Below, piece by piece: positions 47,201 to 58,526 of a DNA stretch of 60,000 bases. A program made the translations under genes and the position numbers. Source of the DNA: Apostichopus japonicus. Its lineage: Eukaryota > Echinodermata > Holothuroidea > Aspidochirotida > Stichopodidae. Position 1 is the stretch's first letter; the number at the start of each line of letters is the position of its first letter. The notes under the pieces were generated by a model. The model did no database searches, was not told the origin of the DNA, and worked only from the letters and a program-made list of their open reading frames with translations. The stretch lies in NCBI RefSeq assembly GCF_037975245.1, contig NC_092568.1, positions 1,366,001-1,426,000 of the forward strand. Direction: 5' to 3'.

Positions 47201-50200
47201 CAACAAACCTCGGGGGACGGTATCATTTAGGGTGTTATTAACACCCAAACTCGACGCAAAGTCTCATTTACAGTTTATATACGGTTTTTCAACACGATTT
47301 TTGGCTAACAAATCAAATCTGTAACTCAGTATCATAGGGGTCCCCAAAGTAGCTGACGTCACCCTCTATCACCCCATACCAACAAACCTCGGGGGACGGT
47401 ATCATTTAAGGTGTTATTAACACCCAAACTCGACGCAAAGTCTCATTTACAGTTTAAATACGGTTTTTCAACACGATTTTTGGCTAACAAATCAAATCTG
47501 TAACTCAGTATCATTGGGGTCCCCATGGTAGCTGACGTCACCAGCTATCACCCCATACCAACAAACCTCGGGGGACGGTATCATTTAGGGTGTTATTAAC
47601 ACCCAAACTCGACGAAAAGTATCATCTACAGTTTAAATGAGGTTTTTCAACACGGTTTTTGGCTAACAAATCCAATCTGTAACTCAGTATCATTGGGGTC
47701 CCCATGGTAGCTGACGTCACCAGCTATCACCCCATACCAACAGACCTCGGGGGACGGTATCATTTAAGGTGTTATTAACACCCAAACTCGACGCAAAGTC
47801 TCATTTACAGTTTATATACGGTTTTTCAACACGATTTTTGGCTAACAAATCCAATCTGTAACTCAGTATCATCGGGGAGCAAAAACGTAGCTGACGTCAC
47901 CAGCTATCACCCCATACCAACAAACCTCGGGGGACGGTATCATTTAGGTTGTTATTAACACCCAAACTCGACGCAAAGTCTCATTTACAGTTTATATACG
48001 GTTTTTCAACACGATTTTTGGCTAACAAATCAAATCTGTAACTCAGTATCATAGGGGTCCCCAAAGTAGCTGACGTCACCCTCTATCACCCCATACCAAC
48101 AAACCTCGGGGGACGGTATCATTCAAGGTGTTATTAACACCCAAACTCGACGCAAAGTCGCATTTACAGTTTATATACGGTTTTTCAACACGATTTTTGG
48201 CTAACAAATCAAATCTGTAACTCAGTATCATTGGGGTCCCCAAAGTAGCTGACGTCACCCTCTATCACCTCATGTCATCAAACCTCGGGGGACGGTATCA
48301 TTTATGGTGTTATTAACACCCATACTCGACGCAAAGTCGCATTTACAGTTTATATACGGTTTTTTAACACGATTTTTGGCTAACAAATCAAATCTGTAAC
48401 TCAGTATCATTGGGGTCCCCAAAGTAGCTGACGTCACCTTCTATCACCCCATACCAACAAACCTCGGGGGACGGTATCATTTAGGGTGTTATTAACACCC
48501 AAACTCGACGCAAAGTCTCATTTACAGTTTATATACGGTTTTTCAACACGATTTTTGGCTAACAAATCAAATCTGTAACTCAGTATCATAGGGGTCCCCA
48601 AAGTAGCTGACGTCACCCTCTATCACCCCATACCAACAAACCTCGGGGGACGGTATCATTTAAGGTGTTATTAACACCCAAACTCGACGCAAAGTCTCAT
48701 TTACAGTTTAAATACGGTTTTTCAACACGATTTTTGGCTAACAAATCAAATCTGTAACTCAGTATCATTGGGGTCCCCATGGTAGCTGACGTCACCAGCT
48801 ATCACCCCATACCAACAAACCTCGGGGGACGGTATCATTTAGGGTGTTATTAACACCCAAACTCGACGAAAAGTATCATCTACAGTTTAAATGAGGTTTT
48901 TCAACACGGTTTTTGGCTAACAAATCCAATCTGTAACTCAGTATCATTGGGGTCCCCATGGTAGCTGACGTCACCAGCTATCACCCCATACCAACAGACC
49001 TCGGGGGACGGTATCATTTAAGGTGTTATTAACACCCAAACTCGACGCAAAGTCTCATTTACAGTTTATATACGGTTTTTCAACACGATTTTTGGCTAAC
49101 AAATCCAATCTGTAACTCAGTATCATCGGGGAGCAAAAACGTAGCTGACGTCACCAGCTATCACCCCATACCAACAAACCTCGGGGGACGGTATCATTTA
49201 GGTTGTTATTAACACCCAAACTCGACGCAAAGTCGCATTTACAGTTTATATACGGTTTTTCAACACGATTTTTGGCTAACAAATCAAATCTGTAACTCAG
49301 TATCATAGGGGTCCCCAAAGTAGCTGACGTCACCCTCTATCACCCCATACCAACAAACCTCGGGGGACGGTATCATTCAAGGTGTTATTAACACCCAAAC
49401 TCGACGCAAAGTCGCATTTACAGTTTATATACGGTTTTTCAACACGATTTTTGGCTAACAAATCAAATCTGTAACTCAGTATCATTGGGGTCCCCAAAGT
49501 AGCTGACGTCACCCTCTATCACCTCATGTCATCAAACCTCGGGGGACGGTATCATTTATGGTGTTATTAACACCCATACTCGACGCAAAGTCGCATTTAC
49601 AGTTTATATACGGTTTTTCAACACGATTTTTGGCTAACAAATCAAATCTGTAACTCAGTATCATTGGGGTCCCCAAAGTAGCTGACGTCACCTTCTATCA
49701 CCCCATGCCATCAAACCTCGGGGGACGGTATCATTTAAGGTGTTAGTAACACCCAAACTCGACGAAAAGTCGCATTTACAGTTTATATACGGTTTTTCAA
49801 CACGATTTTTGGCTAACAAATCAAATCTGTAACTCAGTATCATTGGGGTCCCCATGGTAGCTGACGTCACCAGCTATCACCCCATACCAACAAACCTCGG
49901 GGGACGGTATCATTTAAGGTGTTATTAACACCCAAACTCGACGAAAAAGTCGCATTTACAGTTTATATACGGTTTTTCAACACGATTTTTGGCTAACAAA
50001 TCAAATCTGTAACTTAGTATCATTTGGATCCCCAAAGTAGCTGACGTCACCAGCTATCACCCCATACCAACAAACCTCGGGGGACGGTATCATTTAAGGT
50101 GTTATTAACACCCAAACTCGACGCAAAGTCTCATTTACAGTTTAAATACGGTTTTTCAACACGATTTTTGGCTAACAAATCAAATCTGTAACTCAGTATC

Positions 50201-51082
50201 ATTGGGGTCCCCATGGTAGCTGACGTCACCAGCTATCACCCCATACCAACAAACCTCGGGGGACGGTATCATTTATGGTGTTATTAACACCCAAACTCGA
50301 CGAAAAGTCTCATTTACAGTTTAAATGAGGTTTTTCAACACGATTTTTGGCTAACAAATCAAATCTGTAACTCAGTATCATTGGGGTCCCCATGGTAGCT
50401 GACGTCACCCTCTATCACCCGATGTCAACAAACCTCGGGGGACGGTATCATTTATGGTGTTATTAACACCCAAACTCGACGAAAAGTCGCATTTACAGTT
50501 TATATACGGTTTTTCAACACGATTTTTGGCTAACAAATCAAATCTGTAACTCAGTATCATTAGGGTCCCCATGGTAGCTGACGTCACCAGCTATCACCCC
50601 ATACCAACAAACCTCGGGGGACGGTATCATTTAGGGTGTTATTAACACCCAAACTCGACGCAAAGTCTCATTTACAGTTTATATACGGTTTTTCAACACG
50701 ATTTTTGGCTAACAAATCAAATCTGTAACTCAGTATCATAGGGGTCCCCAAAGTAGCTGACGTCACCCTCTATCACCCCATACCAACAAACCTCGGGGGA
50801 CGGTATCATTCAAGGTGTTATTAACACCCAAACTCGACGCAAAGTCGCATTTACAGTTTATATACGGTTTTTCAACACGATTTTTGGCTAACAAATCAAA
50901 TCTGTAACTCAGTATCATAGGGGTCCCCATGGTAGCTTACGTCACCCTCTATCACCCCATACCAACAGAAATCGGGGTACGGTATCATTTAGGGTGTTAA
51001 CACCCAAACTCGAGGCAGAGTCTCATCTACCGTTAGTATACGGTTTTTCAACACAGTTTTTGGCCTACAAATCAATCTTACT
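44234..51082 (+). repeat. 179-bp satellite array, about 37 copies
   Basis: Every 179 bases the order is AGCTGACGTCACC, CCTCGGGGGACGGTATCATT, GGTGTTATTAACACC, ACTCGACGCAAAGTC, TACAGTTTATATACGG and CAACACGATTTTTGGCTAAC. Copies are more than 90 percent alike inside the array and clearly diverged at both edges (44234-44480 and 50985-51082), as expected for homogenisation by unequal exchange. Two monomer variants, CCATGGTAGC and CCAAAGTAGC, are interspersed. The recurring 60-codon minus-strand frame is a by-product of the repeat. A centromeric or heterochromatic role is possible but cannot be seen here. Confidence 0.97.
47217..49724 (+). repeat. Higher-order repeat inside the satellite, two tandem blocks of about 1254 bp (7 monomers)
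   Basis: Rare variants recur at one spacing: ATCGGGGAGCAAAAACG at 47871 and 49125, and ATTTAGGTTGTTATT in the following monomer. The sequence from 47217 onward matches that from 48471 onward, monomer for monomer, so a seven-monomer block was duplicated as a unit. Confidence 0.88.
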
Positions 51083-51112
51083 TTTGGAATTTCTCATTAA
51101 AATTAAAACCTG

Positions 51113-52089
51113 CAGGGTTCTCGCCCGCTTTTTTGTCAAACCGGGAGGTCTCAAGTGCCGATGATCAATTCGGATGCCAAAGGTATCCGTGCGATCGCGT
51201 AGCGTAGCGATCGCACTCTCGGCGTGTGGTCAAGGGGCAAAGTTCGTTGTGTGGGTCCAAGGGGCTAAGTCCCCGGAAGCTCCGCGATTTTCGTCTTTTC
51301 TAAGTAGGCAAACTGCTTGAAATTGACTTTTTCGAGCTATGATTTATAAATGCTCAAATATTTTTTCAATAACTTTGAGTTATACATGACTGCCGAATAA
51401 TAAAGACAAAATAAACTGGTCTTGGTGATTCTTCCAGCAGCCAAGCCACTTGAAATTCGCACTACTTTACAAAGCTATGATTTCTTAAATTTTCAAATGT
51501 ATGGCAATAACCTGGACATTGCTGTTAGTTATACTCTACAGTATAAAGAAAAATAGTCAGCTGACCATTGACTAGAGTCAACATTACATAAACTGCTACA
51601 TAAACTGAATGACTATTTATTTATTTTTTGTGTGTCACGGTGATTCAGTTGTGACTTCATTTTTTCCTGCCCTGGTTTAGGTTATGTACGATGTTTAAAT
51701 ACAAACATTCTGGCATCTCTCAGTACCCAGAAAACACAAACTTCGTTCGCAACCTTTTGCTGTGTAAAAGCAGGGATCGTTCGTGTCGCGATATCACTAT
51801 ACTGAAGCGCTTACGTGATACCTGGAATGTGTTATTTGCCGTGGTTGCAGTTGGGAATAGGAAGAGTGAACTGAAAAGTGTGAATATTTAATCGATGGTT
51901 TTATTCACATTAAAAATGTCAAAATGTTTCAGTAGTACTAGCTAACGTTGATCATTTATAACAGCTATAAAACCAGGCACCCAACTTTCAAACAGCTAGG
52001 GCGCACAACTTTCGAACCGATCGGCGAGAGCCAAAATCAAATTCAAACCTGGAGCCCCGCCCGGTTAAATCGGACTGGCGAGAACCCTG
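51113..52089. mobile_element. hAT-like element with CAGGGTTCTCGCC inverted ends, 977 bp, no target duplication seen
   Basis: Starts CAGGGTTCTCGCCCG and ends GGCGAGAACCCTG, beginning only 31 bases after the satellite. Flanking octamers differ (AAAACCTG and GCGTTATT), so one end may have been rearranged. Inside is a perfect 10-base palindrome GTGCGATCGC/GCGATCGCAC around an 8-base loop at 51190-51217, and a 66-codon frame without a known domain. The CAGGG end suggests hAT, but without the duplication this is provisional. Confidence 0.7.
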
Positions 52090-52874
52090 GCGTTATTACC
52101 TGGTTAATACATATTCAAAATTCATGAAGGGCAACTTCAGAACATGGAACAAGAGTGATCATCACAACCTGGGATAAACCTTATCATGCATGGATACAAA
52201 TGTACTAATTGAATTAGTGCTCCTACTTTTGTATTTTTGATGGTGAGTGTATCTTATCAGATCTGTATTCAGCAGTTGTTAGATCTGTGGTAGAGAAACA
52301 TTATCATTGGTTGAGTGCACTTTAAAGGGAACACGCATACACCCTTTGTTCATTATATGATGTTTGTAACTTATAAAATACAAGTTGATCCCTTCATATC
52401 CAATATATGTCTTCTGAAACATCACGAGGGTACCTTTGTTGGAACATAAAAGGAGATTGAAGAATTTAGCCGACGATAGAAAACAAGATTTAGGTAACTG
52501 CATGCCTGTTGATTATGCCCTTTAAAGGAGTTGGTTAACGGTATAGTACGGATTAAACCGATAGTGACTGAAACAAAAAACTTGAGGTTTCATCGGCTGT
52601 TGATTACACAGAATTGTGTAGGTACGTTTTGTTGACCTGGATTCAGGTCTCTCTAAATGATATACCAATAGTTAAAAGTCGAAAGAGCTATTTTTTAAAT
52701 TTTCATTCCAGTGAAGTTAGAGCATGTGTACACATCAATGAAAGATGACCAAACTTGATCATAGTGTCCTTGAGTAGTGGGTCATATGGGTGTTTAGTAA
52801 GTTTATGCCAAAGGTTATACAGAGGTCATCTGGGTTAATTGTGTGAACACACTCAAAATGCTTCTCCTATATGG
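52090..52874. other. No recognisable feature
   Basis: Spacer between two transposons in the satellite-bounded island. No gene recognised. Confidence 0.5.
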
Positions 52875-53640
52875 GTGATCACCAGGGTTGTCACGTACCA
52901 GACCAGTTTTAGAGCCGGGTAATTTGTGACAGTGATCCGCGCCCTGGGGGAGGGGTGTAAAGGGAGGGGGTGTCCCCCTCCCCTTTTGAAAAATTTTCAA
53001 ATCCTGATGGTGCCTACATGCAAAATGGTGGCATTTAGAAAGGGTTTTGATCCTCAAAATTCTTCTGAGATACCTTTGTTTTTTCATGTGGATCACTGAA
53101 TTTTCCTGGGATCTTTTTTGGTATTTTTTGTATTTAGAGCCCGTCATCACTCACCCCAGTGTTATTGTTCCAAATGCACATTGTTCTCATTTAGTATGCA
53201 TGACCATTAAATCCCCCCAAAAAGGAATTCACATTTTACCTGTACGGCAGTGTACGCGGGAAATCATTGGTACAGCAGGCTGTCGTCTGATGATTTGCAT
53301 GCTACCGTACTGTACAACATTCTTACAATGTGCGTGAAACACGTGTTCTTAGTTAAACTTGGCAAATCGCCAAGAAACGATTGGCAGTGGAACGTCTCTA
53401 CATGCATAGCTAAACAGCGAACAGTATCCAATGCACCGAGTCTTGTCTCGACATGTTTTTCGAACAGTACTCAGTGCAACGTTTCCTAGCCTAATGTGCC
53501 TAAAGTCCACACAAAACGCGAGGCCTAATGTTACTACTAAAAATGATATGTAACCCCGAAAGGATAAGGCACGAAGTTTCCTTCTTGCTTTTTTATTACA
53601 GGTGCGTATCCAGGGGGGCGTTGGGGGCGCGCGCCCCCCG

Positions 53641-53768
53641 GGTAAGGAAAAGAGGAGAGAAAAAAAAGAGAAGAAAAAAGGAAAAAGGAGGGGAAAAAGA
53701 AAAGGAAACGAGGAAGGAAGGGAAAAGAAAGAGAAAAAAGAGAGAAAAGGAGGGAGTAGAAGATAGCC
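53641..53768 (+). repeat. Homopurine tract, about 125 bp
   Basis: An almost uninterrupted run of G and A. It can in principle form triplex DNA. The lysine/arginine-rich frame on the plus strand and the Ser/Phe/Leu-rich frame on the minus strand are artefacts. Confidence 0.9.
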
Positions 53769-54299
53769 AAGACCTCGGGAAGAGAAAGATCCCTATTATA
53801 TACACAGGGTAGCCAGTGACAGATCAAGGATTACGGAGGGGGTGTGCGCCTCACCCTACCCCTTACCCCGACAACTCCATTTTTGACGTTTCCGTTTTTC
53901 CTCTCTCACTAATGTACTTGAACTCGACCGAGTCGTCGGGGAACATAACGCATTTCGGGAAGGGGGCGACCGCCCCCCCCCCCGAGCAAATTTTCTTTAT
54001 GACATCTCTAGTAATTTCAAAATAGACAATGCTTAGATGCAACTTACAAGGCCTGGGAAGTGTCATTTCCAGCGATCTGGGAGGCATTTTCGGCCAAAAT
54101 TTGTCTTGTACGCTTCGCGCCAACTCATGATGGCGCTTCGCTTAGATAGTTTGCCTACAGGCTTCGCCCTCCCTTGGCAATTACTCGCTACACGCCTGTT
54201 CGAATTTGTAAAGCAAAGAGCAGATATAACATCATATCAATGAGCATTGAAATGCATGTTCCACGATGAACAGCCTCAAAAACTATCAATGTGTGTAGT

Positions 54300-54734
54300 C
54301 AAAGGCGTAGGAGCCAGATTGGATTTGGGGGCTGTAATGACTTGCCCGAAAAAAAGCCAAAATTTTTCGCGCAAGAAGCGCGCATTCAACATGTCGATGC
54401 CAATATCATATAGGCAAGATCGCTCATTACATTGTATGGCATCGTGTACCGCACGGTCCGTCAAAGTTGCACAGTATACCGCCGGATGCTAATGTAAACA
54501 ACCAAATGTCTTATGTAGATGGAGAAAAGGCATACAGATCCATTTATGTCAAAACTCTCTTTTACAGTAGTAATGTCGGCCAAGCTTACAACTTTATTTC
54601 AATTACCAAGGAGATCATTTTAAGCTATTCATGCTATTTATTTTTCTTTCAGTAGGTGCCCGAAAAATTCGGAAAACAATTGGGGGGGGGGGGGGGGGCT
54701 GCAGCTCCCGCCTCCTACGGGACCTACGCCTATG
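54300..54734. mobile_element. Nested non-autonomous hAT-type element, 435 bp
   Basis: Starts CAAAGGCGTAGGAGCC and ends GGGACCTACGCCTATG, flanked by the perfect octamer TGTGTAGT (54292-54299 and 54735-54742). The GGCGTAGG core of the ends is shared with the element at 32954. A poly-G tract lies near the right end. No coding capacity. Confidence 0.9.
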
Positions 54735-55844
54735 TGTGTAGTGTTCGGTTTCGATATACCTCATATCGGAAATATCTCCTATTTTTCTCTTCCTTCAACC
54801 AAGTTTTATAATAGCCATAATAAGAGGTTGCAATATTTCTACACCAATAAATGAACTGTGTCGGAATTTTCGAAAATTTCCTCACCAACATTCGTCATCA
54901 TACTTTCCTCTACTCGTTCAATTTTGACCTGTCTGTTAGGGCTTCAAGGAGGTTTTTCTATATTGGTTGTCTATAGATTGAATTTTGTGCAACATTATGG
55001 GTATGTTTTCAAGTGATTTTATTCACGAGAAAAATGAATTTTCAAATTCTCAACAAGTAATGGGCTTAAAACCTTGAAAAGTGGGGCATTCGGATATTGT
55101 GGGCCGTGACGTAGAATAACCTACAAAAGCAATCATCCATAGGACATGCAATGAGGTGGAACATGATGAGTGACTGGTGACAATCTTCAAAAAGGTTATG
55201 GATGGAAAAAACTTTTGGGAAATACTTGGTTCTCAGGCAAAAGTCTACATCTGGTTGCTCATTTTCAAGCCCGAGAAGTGCCATTTCCGGTGATCTGGGG
55301 GGGGGTATCAAAACCAGAAATTTTCTTGTACGCTCCGCGCCAACCGATGGTGGCGCTCCGCTTAGATAGTAATTCGCGCCCCCCGGGTTAGAAAATCCTG
55401 GATACGCGCCTGTATTACTTTTGGTAACCAGAACATATCGGGGAATAAAATAGACATGTATAAAAAGGTTTTGCCCTTCAACATGAAACTATTCTCGTTT
55501 AAAACTTTCTTTCAGTCAAAGTTCGTAAACTTCGTACTCGTGCTCGTAGGCCTACTCTGGATGTTTACAATAAACAATTGCATATAACGTGTGTTGGTTA
55601 CGGGGTACACCCCTCAGTCCGACAAGTTTTCAGTCCGAAAATGAAATACACGTTTTCAGTCCGAAAATTAAGTACACGCCCGAAAATGAAATACGGCGCA
55701 TATTAGACTTAAAGGCAGATATAGGGCGTGTGTCATCATATCACAATCACTTCACGATAATAACAATACAATACGATAGTATACAATTGATGAATGTTTA
55801 TAGTGCGATTGTGCGATAGTGCAACTGATAGTGCGAACTGATAG

Positions 55845-56190
55845 TAAAGAAATCGATTGGATCTTTCGTATTAAGTCTCACATCACCGGCCTCAACAAAG
55901 ACTTGGGACCCCTTAACAACTACCAGTTCTACAAACATATATGTAATCCGTTCTTTGCTCCTTAATCCGCTTCCTGTATAGTCATGGTTTATTTGGTTCT
56001 AATTCCATCAATGCAATTTACACTTACCTAGCGTCATATACTTTCATTGTGTTACATTTTGTACTTTTCATTCGACTGCCAAGTATTGCTGACGAAGGTC
56101 CCAGGGGGACCGAAAATTCCAATATATTTTCTAAAACTTTACTATTTTTTTGTCAATTGTGAGTCATATATATATATATTTATATATAAT
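55845..56190 (+). pseudogene. Penelope-like element 3' fragment (end of GIY-YIG endonuclease and terminal region)
   Basis: The plus strand near 55858 reads WIFRIKSHITGLNKDLGP, resembling the FWIxxLKTxxPxGLN stretch at the end of the GIY-YIG domain of Penelope-like proteins, and soon meets a stop. About 150 bases further on is the terminal hammerhead region. The reverse transcriptase is absent, so only a 3' scrap is present. Protein similarity is short, and the call leans on its combination with the ribozyme. Confidence 0.65.
56083..56125 (+). ncRNA. Hammerhead ribozyme core of the Penelope type
   Basis: The order of parts is complete: stem I strand GTATTG, core CTGACGA, stem II GGTCCC/GGGACC (six perfect pairs, loop AGG), GAA plus A, AATT region of a minimal stem III, C at the cleavage position (56119), and stem I strand CAATAT pairing back with GTATTG (one G-U pair). 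A very short stem III is the form I recall for Penelope-like elements, and it usually needs two copies to cleave well. Self-cleavage would process the element's RNA. Activity is not shown by sequence alone. Confidence 0.75.
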
Positions 56191-56779
56191 GATAATATAA
56201 TAATATATAGGCCTATATAAAATGAACAGTATATATTTAAGCTCCGACTGAAAACGTGTATGTTATTTTCGGACTGAAAACGTGTCGGACTGAAAACTCG
56301 TTTTTTCGGACTACAAACGTGTTTTTTATTTTCGGACTGAAAACGTGTCGGAATGAAAACTCGTTTTTTCGGACTGAAAACATGTATTTTATTTTCGGAC
56401 TGAAAACGTGTCGGACTGACAACGTGTACCCTTGGTTACAAGCGATCTATTTACGCTACCTCCACGCTATGAATAGCGTTGTATCGATCGGTTCACTCCC
56501 ATTGTGTCGGTGGTGAATAGCGAGCGAGGGGAATTTGCGTTCCTTTATTTGGAGTGCGGGGAAAGTAGCGTTCCTTTATTTGGAGCGGGGTTAATTACAG
56601 ATAAGCTGCGTTTTGCACTGAATCGCGCTAATCTTTACCAAGTTACTGATTGGCGGTACTGTAGGCTAATTTGTGCCGGGCGGTAAGGCTGAAATTGACC
56701 TTGAGTACTGGGCGGAAATTTTGAGAGCTGGGTAGCACCGCCCGGCGCCGCCCGGCGTGGTGACAACCCTGGTGATCAC

Positions 56780-58526
56780 CATGCTGGGCATAGTGTTCAC
56801 TTAATATGGAGACATAATTATGGTGAGTTCAACATATGGATGTCAAAGATCATCTACTTATCTTTTGCAGTAAGTTGTATGTAACTACCGAAGGTTCTTT
56901 TCGTGCAGTTTGCATTGGATTATGAAGAATGTTGGTCATAGTGTTACTTGAACAGTAGTGGTAAGAATTTGGGGCCAACGGTCATCCGGGGCCCAAATTT
57001 GCGATTTTGTGTACAACACTGTGATTTTCTTCAGCAATAAAAGTTGTTTTTAAAAGAAATATGACTAAATTTTTCAATAAACTTTCAATTTTTTATAGTT
57101 CAAGAAGGTAATCCATAATTAGTATACCCTGTAATTTGCTTAAAAAGTCATGGTCTTTTCTCTTCTCTTCTACTTAGATATTAATTTCATTACTTGTCGT
57201 TTGTTGCATGTCTATTGAAGAATTAGGTTCTTATCAGCTTACTGCTGAATGCCGGAAGATCTATGAAGATTCATGTGGAGTTTGTCTTCGTTTGTTTGTT
57301 GTTTGTTTGTTGTGTGTATGTGTAACTAAAAAAGTCAATGCAACTTAAAACTTCATGAAATGTACGTATAACTTGAAAAGATATCAGCCCAGCTGCTTTT
57401 CACGTAGTTTTGGCCGTTATGCGTTTGATTGCAAAAACTGGTACACAATCAAATCAACATTGTTGAAAATATGAAAAAATCTCAACTACTTATACAGTAA
57501 GTAAACCTTGATTGAAAGCCATACTTGATATATACATTCCCCTTATTATATACAAGAAACATATTGTATATGTGCTGTCAATGTTAAATGCCAGATATCG
57601 AGTCAATATATTAGGTTAATTCATGTATTTCGAATCATGAGCCGTTTATTCTTTTTTATTCACTTTAACCAGTCATTTATAAAATAAGTTTTTTCGGCAC
57701 AATTTGAACAAGGAGGTCAGATACGTCATATCCTGTGACGGAATTGATGCTTTAACGCAAACGTATTTGAGAGAAATAACCAAAAACCATGGATTTGATC
57801 ATCGTGTTTGCAACTCGGTGGTCCAACGTCTTAAAACATTTCACATGCTTATATGCAATTAGGTTGATTGAAGACAATTTGAGAAAAATGCCATGATAAC
57901 ATTTATCGCTAACCAATTTATATGATATGTTTTGTCTAAACCAAATTTACAGTTGGATCATTGTCATAAGACTACCCATCACATGTTATCTCAAATTGGT
58001 TCTATGGATCCCATTTTAGGAAAATCGGGCCTGAACTTTCACAATTTACTTATACTGTCGACTTGATTTTGTTGTCTGTCAAATAAATCCATCTTTAGTT
58101 CACGGCGATTAATTCCTTTGGTATTTAAAAGGAATACAACATCGCTAAGAATTCTATTCTCCATTGCGGTTGCATATCGATAAACTTCTACACACATACT
58201 GAATGAAGTTTGGAGACATATTAACTATATTTTGACTAACTCTTGTAATACGGTGAAATGTGACTGTACACTGACACTACAATCTATTCCGAATTGGTCC
58301 GAATATACTGATCGGGGAAGTTTCTTGTTATTTCATTTCAACGATTCTATATGAGTAGGGTCATTTTAAGTTTACTTATGTATCTTTGTATATAATAAAC
58401 GGTATTCCGTAAAAAAATCATAGCTTTCCTAATAGCTTCATTTTAATTTACGGCTTTCTCAATTAATTTCTCTTCTTTCTATAATGTGAGACACATTCTC
58501 TCTACACTGAATATAAATCGGATAGC
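56780..58526. other. No recognisable feature
   Basis: AT-rich DNA between the nested transposons and the inverted satellite. It has a small hairpin-like GGGGCC...GGGGCCC patch at about 56971-56993 and GTTTGTTTGTT simple sequence at about 57289-57320. Confidence 0.5.

Larger units (their letters stand above)
53599..55412. mobile_element. Nested inverted-repeat element, CAGGTGCGTATCCAGG ends
   Basis: The left end CAGGTGCGTATCCAGG pairs with CCTGGATACGCGCCTG at 55397-55412. TATTA flanks both sides, which could be a 5-bp target duplication or part of a decayed longer one. Both ends carry GCGCCCCCCGGG. A segment of about 95 bases (CATTTCCAGCGATCTGGG ... GGCGCTTCGCTTAGATAGT) occurs near its middle at 54061-54155 and again, in the same orientation, at 55279-55373. 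The superfamily is uncertain. Confidence 0.72.
55602..56431. mobile_element. Nested inverted-repeat element carrying a Penelope-like fragment, 830 bp
   Basis: The left end GGGGTACACCCCTCAGTCCG and the inverted right end GGGTACACGTTGTCAGTCCG continue into subterminal copies of TTTTCAGTCCGAAAAT, at least two on the left and four on the right. The octamer TTGGTTAC flanks both ends (55594-55601 and 56432-56439). A GGG terminus argues against hAT. Merlin or another superfamily with 8-bp duplications is possible. The centre is Penelope-like sequence. Confidence 0.85.
52883..56771. mobile_element. hAT-type element, 3889 bp as it stands, split by nested insertions
   Basis: The left end is CAGGGTTGTCACGTACC and the right end, inverted, is CAGGGTTGTCACCACGCC. 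The 8-bp duplication GTGATCAC flanks both (52875-52882 and 56772-56779). Its own sequence is roughly 1.2 kb. The remainder is two later insertions (53599-55412 and 55602-56431), the first of which contains a third (54300-54734). The left part includes GGGAGGGGGTGTCCCCCTCC, the block shared with the elements at 8043 and 32954. No transposase is recognisable. Confidence 0.88.

Noticed and set aside
44494-50587. Recurring 60-codon minus-strand protein in the satellite
   Set aside because: 179 is not a multiple of three, so the frame closes in each monomer. Conservation follows from repeat homogenisation, and many copies are broken.
53528-53812. Lys/Arg/Glu-rich 94-codon frame
   Set aside because: Translation of a homopurine tract inside a transposon.
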